The position numbers and the translations under genes are program-made. The notes beneath the pieces were generated by a model. It searched no databases, was not told the DNA's origin, and was given only the letters and a program-made list of their open reading frames with translations. DNA of 64,000 bases from Tetradesmus obliquus (Eukaryota > Chlorophyta > Chlorophyceae > Sphaeropleales > Scenedesmaceae): NCBI GenBank assembly GCA_030272155.1, contig CP126193.1, positions 1,922,001-1,986,000 on the forward strand, given 5' to 3'. The first letter of the stretch is position 1. Each line of letters starts with the position of its first letter. This document shows, piece by piece, positions 1 to 12,916 of this stretch.

Positions 1-1282
1 CAAATTGTTCATACAAGGCTTTCAAAGTGTCTGGAAGCAGCAGAACCGCGCTTCGTTCAAACCGGCAGTAGCACAGGTATCCACCGTCTGATGGCATCAT
101 TGCTTGCAATCGGACTTTTTTGTGTAAAGTGTCAAGTCTTGTAGGCGCTATCGACGCATGCACTGCGCAGGGCTGCTTCAAGTGTGTGCTGCTGAGCTAC
201 CAGTACAGCACTTCAAAAACGAACGTAATTCTCGAGTGCAACAGTGACATAAACATCCTGTTGCATCCGTACTTTGGGAAACTGCAATGCAGCAAGTGCA
301 CCTGGTGATAGCAGCTTGTGAAATTCCCATGGTTGTGCAAAACAGGTCGATGGCCATAAAACGCACAGGGATGGATGCTGCTGTGGCTGGAGCAGCCGCT
401 GGTCAACCATAAGCAGCAATAATCACGGTTTGATCAATCAGCAACCGCAATCTAGAACCTTTTACGGCAAGCTTGTGTGGATACACGTGACGTTTTTTTG
501 CGGTGCTGCTGTGGAGCAGACACGTGTGTCGCTTGTACTGCCAGCCCAGAGGGCATAACAATGCAGTGTACAGTCGATAGAAAAGCACATCCGTATTCAA
601 AAGCTGCCAGGCACGTGAAGATCAGGACTGCTTGCGCATAGTGCTGCCACAAACTTTGAAAGTAGCAGTGTCACTGCTAAGATAACAGCCGCCGTGACAG
701 TTACTGACACCATCCTCAGTAACATGGCTGCGCCAGCACTGTTGTGGTGAGGCGCTGTTTTGCCTGCTAGCCTGGCACCCTTGACAGGCTGTAGGGCCGA
801 GGGGCCCTTTAGCTGGGCCGCTCTCAGCGGGCTGTGCACTGGCAGTGCCTGCTGTTGCTGCTTGGCGCGTGACGCAGTAAAAGCCTCTCGAATCTCCTGT
901 GCAACGCACAATGAGTGGCTCAACCAGGCCTTCCACAGTGCAAAGAAGGGCCAAGCCGGCTGGCTGTCAGTGTCATGTTTGACCTTTACGAAGTGGCATG
1001 TTGGGCTGATGTCGGGGCGTACTATCGCGCGTGCTCACTTTCATTGCGTTTATCTGATTCCATCAATCGATATAAATTCAGCATAAATGCTGCTGCATTA
1101 AATAAATGCTGCTGCATTACGTCAGGGGTGTTGGTGCCTACAACACGCGCGATAGTGTCCTGTAATTGAAGTTTTCTCTGTACTTGAATCTAGCTTTCCG
1201 TGGCTGGCACAACAACTGCAGTGCTGCCAGATGAGCATCAACATGATGTGTCTGCTGTTCAGTGGACAGCTGAAGTGGGCTG
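1..1282. other. 5' flank of NPHP4, no gene recognised
   Basis: No reading frame here resembles a known protein and none carries a convincing chain of splice sites. The plus strand has the T/G-rich look of sequence transcribed rightward from about 600 on, so part of it may be upstream exon or leader of the next gene. The first 600 bases may belong to a gene outside the window. Confidence 0.5.
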
Positions 1283-2152
1283 ATGAGCGAGCTGGTTAAC
1301 CTAGAAACCCAGAATCAAAAAATGGGTTCAGCTGAACCTGATTCAGATTACTATGCAGCTGTGATACAGAGCCACTGGAGGGGATACAGCTTGCGGAAGA
1401 GCCTTAGAGACTTGCAACTGGGAGATGCACAGCTGCAACACCATGTTGTGGCACAGCAGCAGGGGGGCTTGCATGACAACCAGGGCCACGCGGAGCAGAC
1501 TTACATGCAGCACCAGCAGCTGCCCCATAAGCCGGTCAGCAATGGCTGCAGGCATGGGTTGACAGTAGGTGTGCAGCCAGATGTTTGGAACAATGCAGCA
1601 GGCACGCTCATCCGTAACAGGGGGGCTTTGCAGGCAAAACTGGCTGTCAGGTGCGGATGCATGTTCACGCAGTGACTGCAGTGTTTTGCTTGGTTGCTCA
1701 CAGCAATTGCGGAACAGCTGGTGCAAGCACATCAATTGACGATGGTGCTGTACACACACAGACACAACCGTGAAGTGCACTGTCAGCTCACATAGTGTCG
1801 CTCTTCATCATAGGGATAGCTGGCATAACTTGGCCATTCCACCTTGCTTCAGGTGTCAAAGTGTGCAGCAGCAGCGGGAGCACAAGTTGCAGGCATGGCG
1901 CCAGTGTGCAGAACGCCAGGCACAGCGCTACGTGCGCCCACCTCCAGCCAGCAGCAGCCTGAGGCGTATGCTAGCAGAGCCTGCTTGTTACCGCCTGCGC
2001 ATCCACAGCGTCAGCAATTTGCCACAACTGCTGGCAAGGAGGAATGCCGACAGCGGCAGCAACTTTGAGATGCAGCTTGGGGTCTCTTTGTTTGATGAGG
2101 CAGCCGGTGCTTTCTATGGCAGCACCTGCTACAGTCCAGCTGACATCCCAAC

Positions 2153-2190
<38 letters not shown>

Positions 2191-5100
2191 CTGCAGCCTC
2201 GTGTGACTTCTGCTTTGATGTGTTCTTCCACTCAGCCATCTCTGACCCACGCTGCATGGCAGTGGTGAGTAGCAGCTGGCTTGTGTACCATGCAGCAGCT
2301 CCAGCTGGCCCCAATCTAGCACCATGCAAGCGTTGCTTCTGTGGTGACACATACACAGCAGATGCAGGAGTTGGGGCTGGCAGTTCCTGCAAAACAGACA
2401 CTTATCAAGGAGTTCTGTTGTGTGCACTGCATACATCAGACTCAAGGCATGTGCCACATTGAGCAATCTATCACTTTTTTCATGATGGTGCAGGTTGAGG
2501 TGATCATGGTGGAGAGGAATGCTGCTGGCCAGTCAGCCGGGCAGTTCAGCATTGGCTGGGCGCAGCTGCCGCTGTTTGCAGATGCAGCGAGGCTCGGCGG
2601 CATGCCCGGCAGCCATGCAGCAGCAGCACCGTTGATGAGCGGCACTCCTCGCTACCTGCTGCTCAGGTGGGTGGCTGCAGTGGCTGTGCTGTAAGCAGGC
2701 TGTACTGCACAGTGTACAGTCGCTCTTTAAGGGTTGTTGTTGCTCCTTGAGTTGACCACAGGCAGTGAACAGCATATGCCACTTTGCTGACAGCTTATGC
2801 GCCCACTGCCTTGCAGGTCAGTGTGTGGGGAAGGCTTGCCCGCACCCAGAGTGGTACAGGGCTGTCACATCACATACCAGGTGAAGTTCAGGCAACTGCT
2901 GCTGCTGCGCACACTTGAAGCAGCAGAGTTACCTGAAACGCAAGAGCGAACCTGTATAACACGGCTGACTGTCCATGACGCGTTGCTTATCCGCCTTGCA
3001 TGTGTCTATGCTGAACTCTGCCTCACTCCTGCAAGCCTGCTGCTGCTGCTGCTGCTCCTCCCAGGCTGAGGTGTACCCAGCCATGTCGCCTGCCACAGCA
3101 CTGCTGCCCCAGGACTTCCTGGTGGCCTACAGCGACGTGCTACCAGGCCTGCGGCGCTTTGACACACAGGGCCAGCCCACCACAGGCCTCAAAGCCAGCA
3201 TCAGCACACTGGCCAGCCCTGTGCTGGCACCAGGATGGGTGCTGCAGCTGGCACACCTGCAGCTGGCAGTGCCGCAGGTGTGTTCTTTTACTAAAGTATA
3301 GGGTTGTTGTAGCACCTGCTGCCGAGCCGCACACGCGGATCCGCTCAATGTGCAGCCACCGCAGGTCCCATCCACATGTTGCCCTGTCAACTGGTGTAAG
3401 GCATGATGATTGTGCATTGGCTGCTGCGCTGCAGGTCTTGCACAACCTGCTGAGTGTGCTACCACAGCTGGTGGCAGTCATGCCGTGAGTAGCCCCACTG
3501 CGTCACAATGTTTTGCTGTGCTGTAAGCATAGAATTGCCTGCTACCTGCTTTTAGTGCAGCAATTGCCAATCATGGATGCATGCTCTGGATGTGAAGCGT
3601 TGCGGACACGTGTGTGATGTGCTGCCCATGTGTCGTTTGTGTGTGCAGCCCGCCTGACTTGCCAGCGCTGCTGGCAGTGCCGAGCCAGCCAGCTGCCGTG
3701 CAGTACACACTGTGCATAGGACCCCACAACGGCAGGACATATGTGGGGCCTCAGCTCCGGCTGCAGCAGATGCAGGTGCAGCCGAGCCTGGGCTGCCTGG
3801 TGCTAAGGCCTGACAGCGCAGGGGACAGCCAGCAGCAGCAGCAGCAGTTGCTGCAGCTGGACTGGGTGCCTGCTGATGAGTTAGTGGTGCTGGTGCTGGA
3901 GCTGTTGGCAACACCAGTTGGAGGTTCTGCGGATCAGGTGCGGCCTGCGCCTCAACGCCGGGTTGCCAGGGAGGTGTAGCCCGTGTCTGTGTCATGACCA
4001 GTCTCTTTGCACAGGGCAGATGGTGTGATGCTGACAGGTAGCTCAGATGCGTCACAGGAGGAGTGCATAAGAGGCTGACAAGACGTGGTGCCCACTTGCT
4101 GTGTGCCTGCTAGGGTACTGTCCTGGTTGGCAGGGCCGTGCTGCCGCCATTTGATGAGATATCCACTGATGGTGGTTCAGCAGTGCTGGCAGCTGGCCTG
4201 CAGAAGATTGCCCTTGACAACAGCAGCAGCGGCCCCATCAACCTACTCGGTGGTGTGACTGAGGGGTTACTGCCAGTCAACTGGCGGGCGCTGCTGCGCG
4301 ACACAGCAGTCAGGGCAGTGCCAGACCCAGCAGTGCAGCTGGAGCTCATAGGGGCCCCTGCAGGTGCACCACTGGCAGCTGGGGCTCATGTTGCTGCTCT
4401 GGTCTCTCATGAGCCAGCTGGCTTGCCGCTTCAGCAGCAACAGGAAGTTGATGTTGTAGAGCCGCAGCAGCAGCAGCAGCAGCAGCAGCATGCGATGAGC
4501 CTGGCTCAGCCAGCAGTTGAATCAGTGGCAGCTGCGGCGGCGGCAGCAGCACCTCGCCGTGAGTCTGCTGCAGTGCGGCACCTGAAGCAGGCCTGCAAGC
4601 AGCTGCAGGAGGCGGCAAGCATACCAGTGGAGGTGGGTGAGGGCATCTCATCAATGACAGAAGTTGCCGTGCCAGGGAGGCTGGGCAGCATAGCAGAACC
4701 AAGGGTATGGTTGCATGCCACATGCACTTGTTGTACCATGCCTTGATTGCCTAAGTCTGCAGCAGAACTCCAGCACCTAGCAGCAGCGTGCAGTGCATTC
4801 ATTGAGAGGCTGCAATGGCCCTGTATGACTGCATATGCGTGGTTGCCGGCTGCGCTTGCAGGAGCTGTCAGAGCCAGGTTCGCCTAGTCACACAGAGCAC
4901 ATGGCTGGTGCCCAGCAAGGTGCCGCTGACGACCAGCAGCTGCGGCAGCTGGCGGACACAATGCAGCAGCATATTGGCGCGCTGGCTAGGGCTGTGGAGG
5001 CTCTGAGAGAGGTGAGGTCCTTGCCAGGCGTGCCTGGGAATGTCAGGTTGAAGAAGCTGCTTGGGTGATGTAAAAAGACAGTGCTGTTGTTGTCATGAAA

Positions 5101-8100
5101 GCACGTCAGAACCACATCTCCGTGTGCTGCACATGACATATCGTAATTGTGCTGCTCGGCTGCTGCTGCTCCTACTGCAATGTGCTGTGAACATCAGGAG
5201 CGTAACACACTGCGCTCATCCCTCAACGTGCTGGAGTCAGTTGTAGCAGCCCGCTCCCCCAGCCCACCGCAGCAACAGCAGCAGCAGCTAGAACATGAGC
5301 TGGAGGGCGTTGATGATGGCAGCAGCTCGTCAGGCTTGCCAGTCATTATTGGGGGCAGCAGCAGCAGCATCTCTGCCAGCGAGCTTGAGAGGCTGAAAGC
5401 CCTGCAGGCTGCAGCGCACGGCGTGTTAGGGCCTGAGGGCCTTGCACGATTCAGTGGTGCCCAGGCGGCATCGCTGGCGCGGCAGCAGGGCAGCAGCAGC
5501 AGCAATAGCGGGGCGCTGGAAGCGCCCAGCAGGGCTGTTATGCAACAGCTGCATGAAGCAGGTGCGTGAGTTGTGCAGCACATGTTCGTGTCATATCAAG
5601 ATGCCGAGAACCGATGTGTATTTCAGCGGTATAATCAGGTGCAAGCAGCAGGGAATCATCTGTTAACCTGTCAGGCCGCTGACGTGTTGTGATACCAGTA
5701 CAGATGTATGCCTAGCGTCCGCCGCATGTGTGCAGGGATGACCCAAGCACTGCCAGCTGATGTGCAAGCACTGCTGAAGCGCTCTGCAGCGTCACCCAGC
5801 AAGGGCCGCAAGCAGCACTGCCTGGCATCAAACACAGCAGCAGCCTCACCGCTAGTGCTGGAGCTGGAGGCGCGTGATCCCCGCACAGCATCAGATGTAG
5901 TGCTGCAGCTGCTTGCATTCAGGCCTGCTGCGGACAATGCGGCTGCTGCCAGGCTGCCTGCGGGCCTGCGCAGCTTGTACTTCACGACGCAGTTCTACCA
6001 CTTTGGGCCGGTGGTGACAGAGCCTTGCCTGCTTAGTGCTGGAGAGGATGGCCAGGGTGCAGGGACTGTACTGCAGCAGCAGCAGTTGCCTGGGAGGCCT
6101 GGGGAGGCAGCTGGCAGCCAGGCATATGTGCTGCTGCCGACTAAGCAGGTGCGTTTGCTGAGGAGACTGCATGCACTGCACAGTGCTGGTGCTGCATCAG
6201 CAATTGCGTCCTGCAAGGATCATCCAGCACCTGCGTGTTGTCATGATTGCACCACAGGGACCTGGATTGGAACAGCAAGATTATCTGACACTGTTTGTGT
6301 GTTGTGGTTTGGCCTGCAGGTGCAGCGCAGCGGTGCCGGGCTCGTGTTCAAGTACAATGTTGACGGCAGCGCAGCCAGTCAGTTGCTGCCAGGTCAGGCC
6401 CCTGCACAGGCTGCCTTTGACGGCCACATGGCGTTCTGCCGCTACCTAGCAAAGCACCGGCTGGCGATTGATGTATGGGATGCCGAGTCGCTGCTGCAGG
6501 TATGTTTTGGACATGTGCGCAACGCCAGCAGCTCACAGTGGCAGAATCCCTGACTGGTGGCTTTGTAAGCATGCTTTGACTGTCCCTCAACGGCTCCAGC
6601 TGCAGATTGGGGTTTTGCAGCAGTTTATGTGTGTACCTTGCCCGACATTCCTTGAGCTGAACTGTCACATTACTTCGCTATTGACCTGCTGTTGTGCTGC
6701 TGTTGCTGCTTTTGCTGTGCAGTTGGGCACCTGCAGCATTGGCTTGCAAGGGTTGCTGAGGCAGGGCCAGGAGCTCTCTGAGCTGCTGCTTGAAGTGCCA
6801 CTCCTGCAAGCCAGCAGCAGCTCCCCAAACACTTCAGCTGCTGGCGCAGCTGCTGACACAGCAGCGCTACTGGACACCGCTGCTGCAGCAGCAGCAGCAG
6901 CACAGTGCGGCGTTGGTGGGCAGCAACAGATGCAGCTGGGTCACCTAGTGGTGCGGCTGATCAACATTGGCAGGGAGCCCAGCAACAGCTCTGCCAGGGT
7001 TCAGGGCTTTGATGCGGCTGAGGCAGCGGCAGAACCAGGCACCCCTGGGAAGAAGGTGAGCAGGGGATCAGGGCTGGGGTCAGTCTAGCTGAAGGAGTCA
7101 CACGAGCATGTCATCGACATGCATGCACACGGTTTTGACTGCACAACATCGGCATGCTGTGGTTGATTATGGTACTGGCCTGTGCACTGCTGACAGCTCC
7201 TGGGTTGGCGCTGTTGCAGGTGCGTGTGCGTGCAGTGCCTCTGCAGCCTGGCAGCCCAGTGGCGAAGGAGCTGAGAGGAGGGCAGTCCAACAGCCCCTTC
7301 AGCATAGACTGGCAGCAGCAGCAGCAGCAGCAGGGGCAGGGCGGCAGTGAGGATCCTGCTGCTGCAGCGGCTGCTGACATCATTAGCTTTGAGCAGCGCA
7401 AGGTATGAAAGGGCTGCTTTTGCACACCTGTTGTGCATGTAGCTCTGTCCTAGACCAGTTGCAGGAAAAACACTTGCAGGCACTGCGTTTCTTGTCAATG
7501 GACGAACAGAGTTTGTGAAAAGACATGTGTTCCATATGCAAACAGTGTGCAGCTAGCACTGCCTCGTCAGCTCTACAGTAACCTGCGTCTTGTGGCATGC
7601 TACAGATTGCCCGCGCGCAGCAGCTGCGGCAACTGCTAGGCTCACCTGCTGGCAGCCGGCCAGGCAGCGCACCTGGAGCAGCTATGCCTTCACCACCACG
7701 GCACGCTGCACCTGGCAGCCTAGCTTCGTCTGCTTGGGGCGGCAGCAGCAGCGCTAGCGGCAGCCCCATCCGCAGCAGAACGCCACCAGCTGCAGCACAG
7801 GGCGCTGAGCAGCAGGGCGATCCGTTCAAGGCAGTGCAGCGGCAGCTGCTAGCTGATGTGGATGCTGTCCGCAAGCGGCAGAAGGGTGCATTCATTAGGT
7901 CACAGCTCAGCAGGGACCTGGTCACCAGCTGCGTGCTGCAGCCGTGCCAGGGCCAGGTGCTGCTGCTGGAGCACATGCTCACAAACAGCCTGGGCAGGGA
8001 TGCTGTGTTTGAGGTGCGGGTGTCGCACCCGGATGAGCTGCAGGCGGTGGACAGCGTGCCACAGTACAGGCAGCTGCAGCAGGCTGTCGGTTCAGGCATC

Positions 8101-10170
8101 CCCACTTCAGCTGCTGCTGCAGTAGCAGCAGGGGCGGCAGCAGGGGCACATGTGTGGGGTGCCGTAGGGGCCCCTAGCCTGGCACAGCTGGCAGCAACAG
8201 GTGGCCGTGCTAACAGCAGCACCGTTGCCAGCCAGCTGGTGAACAAAGGGCGCATCTTCTTGGCTGCAAATGAGAGGGTGACCATACCGTTCTGGTACAG
8301 GCTGCCAAACTTTGCACCCAGCAATAATGAGAAGCCAGCAGATGGTGTGGCACCTGCACCTGCCCAGCATGACCACCACCAGCAGCAGCAGCAGGAGCGT
8401 GCAGTGACTGTGGAGTTTGTGCCATTTGAGCTTGACTACCCAGTCAACATACTGCAGCTGAAGGTGAGCTGCAGTGAGGTTATAGACTTCACGGCCACAA
8501 CTTCAGCTTGCTTTTGAGCACGAGTGTCTCTTCTGAACCTGCCATTCAAAGTCATAGCCGTGTGGCTTCGGCATGCCACAGCTGCATTGACTGCTAGTAT
8601 CTAGTTCATCAGCTTGGTGCTCTGTGCTGCCTGCTGCTTCAGGTGAAGCCGCGGCCGCTCATCGTTGACAGGACCCTGCGCTACCACTGCCCTGAGCGGG
8701 ACATCATGCGGGTGGCTGTGCCACTGGGCAGCAGCGCCAGCAGCGCAGCAGCAGCGGCTGCGGCAGCAGGGGCGTGCATTGTGGCAGCAGCCAGCAGGCC
8801 TGCCGTCACTGTCAGTGTATCAGGCCTAGCTGTTGGCCAGAGACAGCAGCAGCAGCTTGCAGGGGCAGCTGCAGGGGCTGGCCCAAACCAGGCACAGGTT
8901 CAGATCAAGTACAAGTGCGGGGCGAGCCCTGACGTGGTGCAGTTCCTGGTGTGGCTCTATGCTGATGCCAGCATGGCGCAGCCGCTCGAAGTGTGGCAGG
9001 TGAGCCTGCTTCCAACTGCATGCATGTGCATATCATGATCTGGTATGCAGTGTTGATGAGCTGTGCAGCAGCACTGGAACCTGCAGGGTGCTATTTGCCA
9101 GGCATGCATATGTTCAGTGTGTCATGTGTTGCTGGCCGAAACATGGATGCTGCCTCAGCCTGCCTTGTTGTGTCTGTGTGGCACCCCCGCATGCACAGGT
9201 GTTCGTGCATGCGCTGCAAAAGGTGGACATGCGCGCGGTGGTCGGCCAGTCGAGCAGCACCAGCCTGGCTGTAGCAAGGGGCACAGTGGAGCGCCAGGTG
9301 GCGTGCTACAGCTCACACCCAGACGAGCTGCAGGCGTCGCCAAGTGTGCTGCAGCTGCCTGCAGGTGGCATCAGTGCCCTGCAGCTTGTGTACAAGCCTC
9401 TGCATGCTGGCAGAGAGTGGGTGAGTGTACACAAGCACCTGCCTCCAGCAGAGTGTGTCTGCTGCAGTCAGCTGCTGGAGCCTGTTGCACTGACAAGTAG
9501 TGTGCTTTTGTGCCTTGCATGCTAGTTGCAAGCTGCGCAGCTTTGGTGGTGTACATACAATGGCACCGCTGAGCTGTGCTTGCTCACGCTTGGTGATGCT
9601 GCTTGCAGGTCCGTATCCACCTGGTGGACACCGCCACCAGGCAGCTGGTGCATGCGCTGATCGTGGCAACAGAAGCAGCCACGCCTGCCATCAGCAGGAC
9701 TTTTGAGGTGAGCGGCATGCCAGCGAGTCACAACCAGCTGCATGACAGATGAGTCACTGTTAAGGCAGGTAGCAGTGCTTTGTGAGTGCATGCTATTATC
9801 ATTATTGCTTACTCGGGCACATCAAAGCCATGTCTGCATCTGCCACTTTTGCTGCCAAAATCACTGCTGGGTGCGCTGCTGTTTGCTGCTGTAGGTGGAG
9901 GTGCAGGCAGGCACAGTGGCTGAGCGTGCCATCAACTACAGCAGCCCCTACCAGCAGCCACGCATCTTCAGCCTTGCAAGCAGTGCGCATTGGCTGCTGA
10001 GCTGCCAGCCCAGCAGCCTGCAACTGCCGCCCCGGGGTAGCCAGCAGCTGCGGCTGCTGTTTGATGCTAGGGGGCAGCAGGCGGGGGCTGCGGTGAATGT
10101 GCTGTTGATTGTGAGTGATGAGGAAGGCCGGAATGAGGAGGTCATGGAGTTTGCTGTCAGCTTGCTGTAG
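1283..10170 (+). CDS. NPHP4: Nephrocystin-4 (ciliary transition zone)
   Basis: NPHP4 is a scaffold of the ciliary transition zone that works with NPHP1 and RPGRIP1L. Nineteen exons join in frame to 1864 codons: 1283-1650, 1853-2264, 2494-2666, 2817-2880, 3065-3277, 3435-3484, 3649-3937, 4114-4704, 4862-5011, 5198-5561, 5736-6148, 6320-6499, 6723-7055, 7220-7402, 7606-8463, 8643-8999, 9199-9420, 9609-9707, 9895-10170. From memory of the human protein I see collinear matches: AVVEVIMVER and GTPRYLLLR near the N-terminus, VVLQLLAFR with FTTQFYHF, RYLAKHRLAIDVWD, a C-terminal run of MSP/Ig-like segments (VFVHALQKVD, CYSSHPDEL), and the end INYSSPYQQPR...DEEGRNEEV. It is longer than human (1426 aa) because of polyQ/polyA inserts. 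An IQ motif (IQSHWRGYSLR, residues 28-38) opens exon 1; whether exon 1 is the true N-terminus is the least certain part. TGTAA lies at 10259. Confidence 0.93.
2155..2189 (+). repeat. CAG tract coding polyQ in NPHP4 exon 2
   Basis: Eleven to twelve CAG units encode a glutamine run in the N-terminal C2-like region. It is one of many exonic CAG tracts in the window. Confidence 0.9.
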
Positions 10171-10258
10171 CGTGTGTGCGGTACGTGCTGCTGCGGTGTT
10201 CGGCACATGTGTCTCTCACAGATGCTTGTGGAGCAGCTGATTTCTTTGAAGCATATCT

Positions 10259-10263
10259 TGTAA
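10259..10263 (+). promoter_or_regulatory. TGTAA polyadenylation motif of NPHP4
   Basis: TGTAA, the usual chlorophyte poly(A) signal, lies 89 nt after the NPHP4 stop. The rest of 10171-10640 is untranslated flank up to the convergent gene. Confidence 0.5.
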
Positions 10264-10681
10264 CATGGTTCCTGTTATGACATTGCAGTTGTGCTTGGCT
10301 TGCTTGGCTTGCATGATTGCGACTGGATGCAACAGTCTGCTAGCACTTGCTGCAGGTATGATACTTGTTGCTTACCACTGACATGCTACCCGAGGTAACT
10401 ACACAAGGACAGCGTGATTGCGACAGCTCACGGAGTGTGGCAGAAGTAACCTGTCGCAGCATGTCTTTCAACACCCGTAGCTACATGAAGTTGGCAAAAC
10501 GTTTCGTCACCACATGCATAGCACCAAGAAACCGCTTCATTTGTTACTGCACATTTTCCGGCCCGGAATTATGGAGAATCCATATAGGTCTAAACTTGCA
10601 AATATCTTACACTTCAATCACCCTTGAAGTGAATGACTCCTTACACGTTGAGCACACCGTCCTGCCAGCCAGCCAGCCAGC

Positions 10682-10849
10682 TCACTGCCTCCCCCGATAT
10701 GCTGGCCGCTGCTGCCAACTCAGCCACTGCTGCCTCCTTGCTGCCACCTGCTCGTCTGTGAGGGGCATGTACAGCAGCGGCGGCCACGTGGCTGTGCACA
10801 TGAAGCGCTGATCCAGTGGCAGCTCACCCTCCTCAAGCCCCTCACCCAC

Positions 10850-10884
<35 letters not shown>

Positions 10885-12045
10885 CGATGGCAGCAGCATA
10901 CTGCGCAGGCGCAACAATGCACACACGGCGCTTCGTGGCAGCTGCTGCGCCTGCAGCTGTTGGCTCTTTGACTCTTGCCTTGAGCTCAGCAGCTGCTGTG
11001 GATAGGCTTTTGGCGAGGTCCCTGCTGTCGCCAGCATGCGGGCCAGCAGCAGCACCTGCACCAACGGGTGCAGTGCGTCCTGCGCCCCTGTTGCTCGCTG
11101 CTGCTGCTGCTGCTACTGCTGCACTGCCTGCCGCTGCCTGCTCCATGTCCTTGGGCACCGACAGCGGCGCGGCAGCAGCTGGCACATGGCCAGGGTAGCT
11201 TCCAGCGCAGCGCGTGTGGCCTTCTGCAATGCTTGCCCTGCTGCCGCTGCTGCTGTTCCCCCGCCGCTGCCTCTGCACAGGTGGCTGCTGGATGGGGGCA
11301 GCGGGATGGGGCTGTGCATGGGCTTGCTGTACTGGCCTGGTTGCTGCTGCTGCTGCTGCTGCACGGTGGCATCCTTCTCATGCCTCCGCTGCTGCTTATG
11401 CACAGGCGGTTGGGAGCCTGCTGGCTGCTCTCCTGCAACCCTTTTCTTGCTGCTCTCTGCTGGTGGTACCTTCTGTGCAGCAACAGCTGCTGCTGTTGCC
11501 GCCCTGTCTGACTGGTGCTGCTGCTTTGTTACTGCGCCCCTGGCATTGCCTGTGCTGGAGTGCCTCGTGGGAATGTCTTTCGATGCAGCAGCAAGCTTGG
11601 CCTGTAATGCTATGCGCTGCCCTAGCTGTGCCTTCTTGGCTGCCCTGGCCTGCTCACTTGATGGCAGTGGCAGCACGGCAACAGCTGCTGCTGCTACCGC
11701 TGCTGCTGCGGTGGTGTTTCCTGCAAGTGTCAACTCAACCACCACTGAGCTGCGGCAGGACTGCACAGGTGTATAATGAGGATCCCCAGACTCCCCAGTT
11801 TCCTCTGAATCCTCTTCCTGCGCTGCTGCCTGTGCAACTGCTGCTGCTGCTGCTGCATCATGTGGCAGCAGCTCTGCTGGCTCTTCCTCATCAAAGTCCA
11901 GCAGCAGCAGCTGCTGCTCCTCCTCCTCTGCAGGACATGGCTGGAGCAGCAGAGGTGGCTGCATCTGCTGCACCTGCTGCTGGTGCTGGCGGCAGGCATC
12001 GCTGCTGTGGTTGCTGGCAGGCAGCGTTGGTTCTGTCCCTGCCAT
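10682..12045 (-). CDS. Unrecognised Ala/Gln/Ser-rich low-complexity protein
   Basis: Two long minus-strand frames lie end to end with no shared frame: 12045 down to about 11281 (starts MAGTEPTLPASNHSS, acidic patch PAEEEEQQLLLLDFDEEEP, basic patch SSKKRV) and about 11350 down to 10682 (ends LPLDQRFMCTATWPPL...QRPAYRGRQ). The second reads sensibly through the overlap, so the gene changes frame within the CAG-rich stretch at 11280-11370. That may be an intron I cannot place or a repeat-length or assembly error. No domain is recognised. The C-terminal 45 residues are the only non-repetitive, possibly globular part. It is convergent with NPHP4 and divergent from the LEA-like gene. A minus-strand TGTAA (TTACA at 10641) follows the stop. 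Confidence 0.45.
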
Positions 12046-12916
12046 GGTTGCTGCTAGTCCTGCCGCTACAGCTGAGATAGTTGGTACCCAGCGTCTTTGT
12101 ACATCCCCAGCACACGCATGACTTCCACAGGATAGTGTGTGCTTGCAACTTACGTTTTGGACATAATTTTTGCTTGTGCACCTACACTGCCTGACGCTTT
12201 CTTTGGGATGCTGCGAGTAACAACACGGTTTGAAAGTTGGCGCGACCTTGGGCGCGGTTCAGTCAGCATAACGCCTGACAGATGTGTGCAACGACGAAAC
12301 AACAGTAACATAATCACCCAAGATTCAAATGATTATTGTAGCAGTGTTTGTTCTCTGACCACATGCCGATGTCTCGAAAGACGTGGCATATCCAAGGTTC
12401 CTGTCAAGATGATGAAATCATGCCGTTGGTGCAGCGGAGCCCGAATGAGCATATAATGCAAAGTATACACAGACTGTGGCACGTTTGATCAAAGTTCAAA
12501 GCTACCTTTCAGGTGAGTTCGGTCGAAGGATTAACACGTACTCGCTGACAGCACTGTTTCAGCAGCACTTGCGAACTTGTCGCTGTCGTCAACGGGGGCA
12601 TACAGGCCGTGAGAACAGTTGTATCTGGCTTGAGGTTGTCATTGTGTATGTGGGCTTGCTATGGCATGGTAGATCTCACCGGCATGCATGCCTGAGCAGC
12701 ACAACACCCTGCTGCTGTCACAGTGTTGGAGAGCAGCAGCAGGCAGCAACAGGCTTCAGCGCAGCCAGGCCTTGCCTGGCGTACAGCGCATGTTACAAAG
12801 CACCCTAAACAGCATAATATGTCTGTCTATTGCTCTATTCTGACCTGCAGATTCCTGCAAGCAGAAGCCCAGCAATTGCAATTGATTTCGACCTCAGATT
12901 CAAGCAAGCAAGCAGT
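12046..12916. other. Divergent intergenic region
   Basis: This lies between the low-complexity gene (-) and the LEA-like gene (+). It is more A/T-rich and freer of CAG/CTG than its surroundings around 12200-12500, as expected of a two-way promoter. No coding signal was seen; the last 100 bases may be the LEA leader. Confidence 0.5.
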
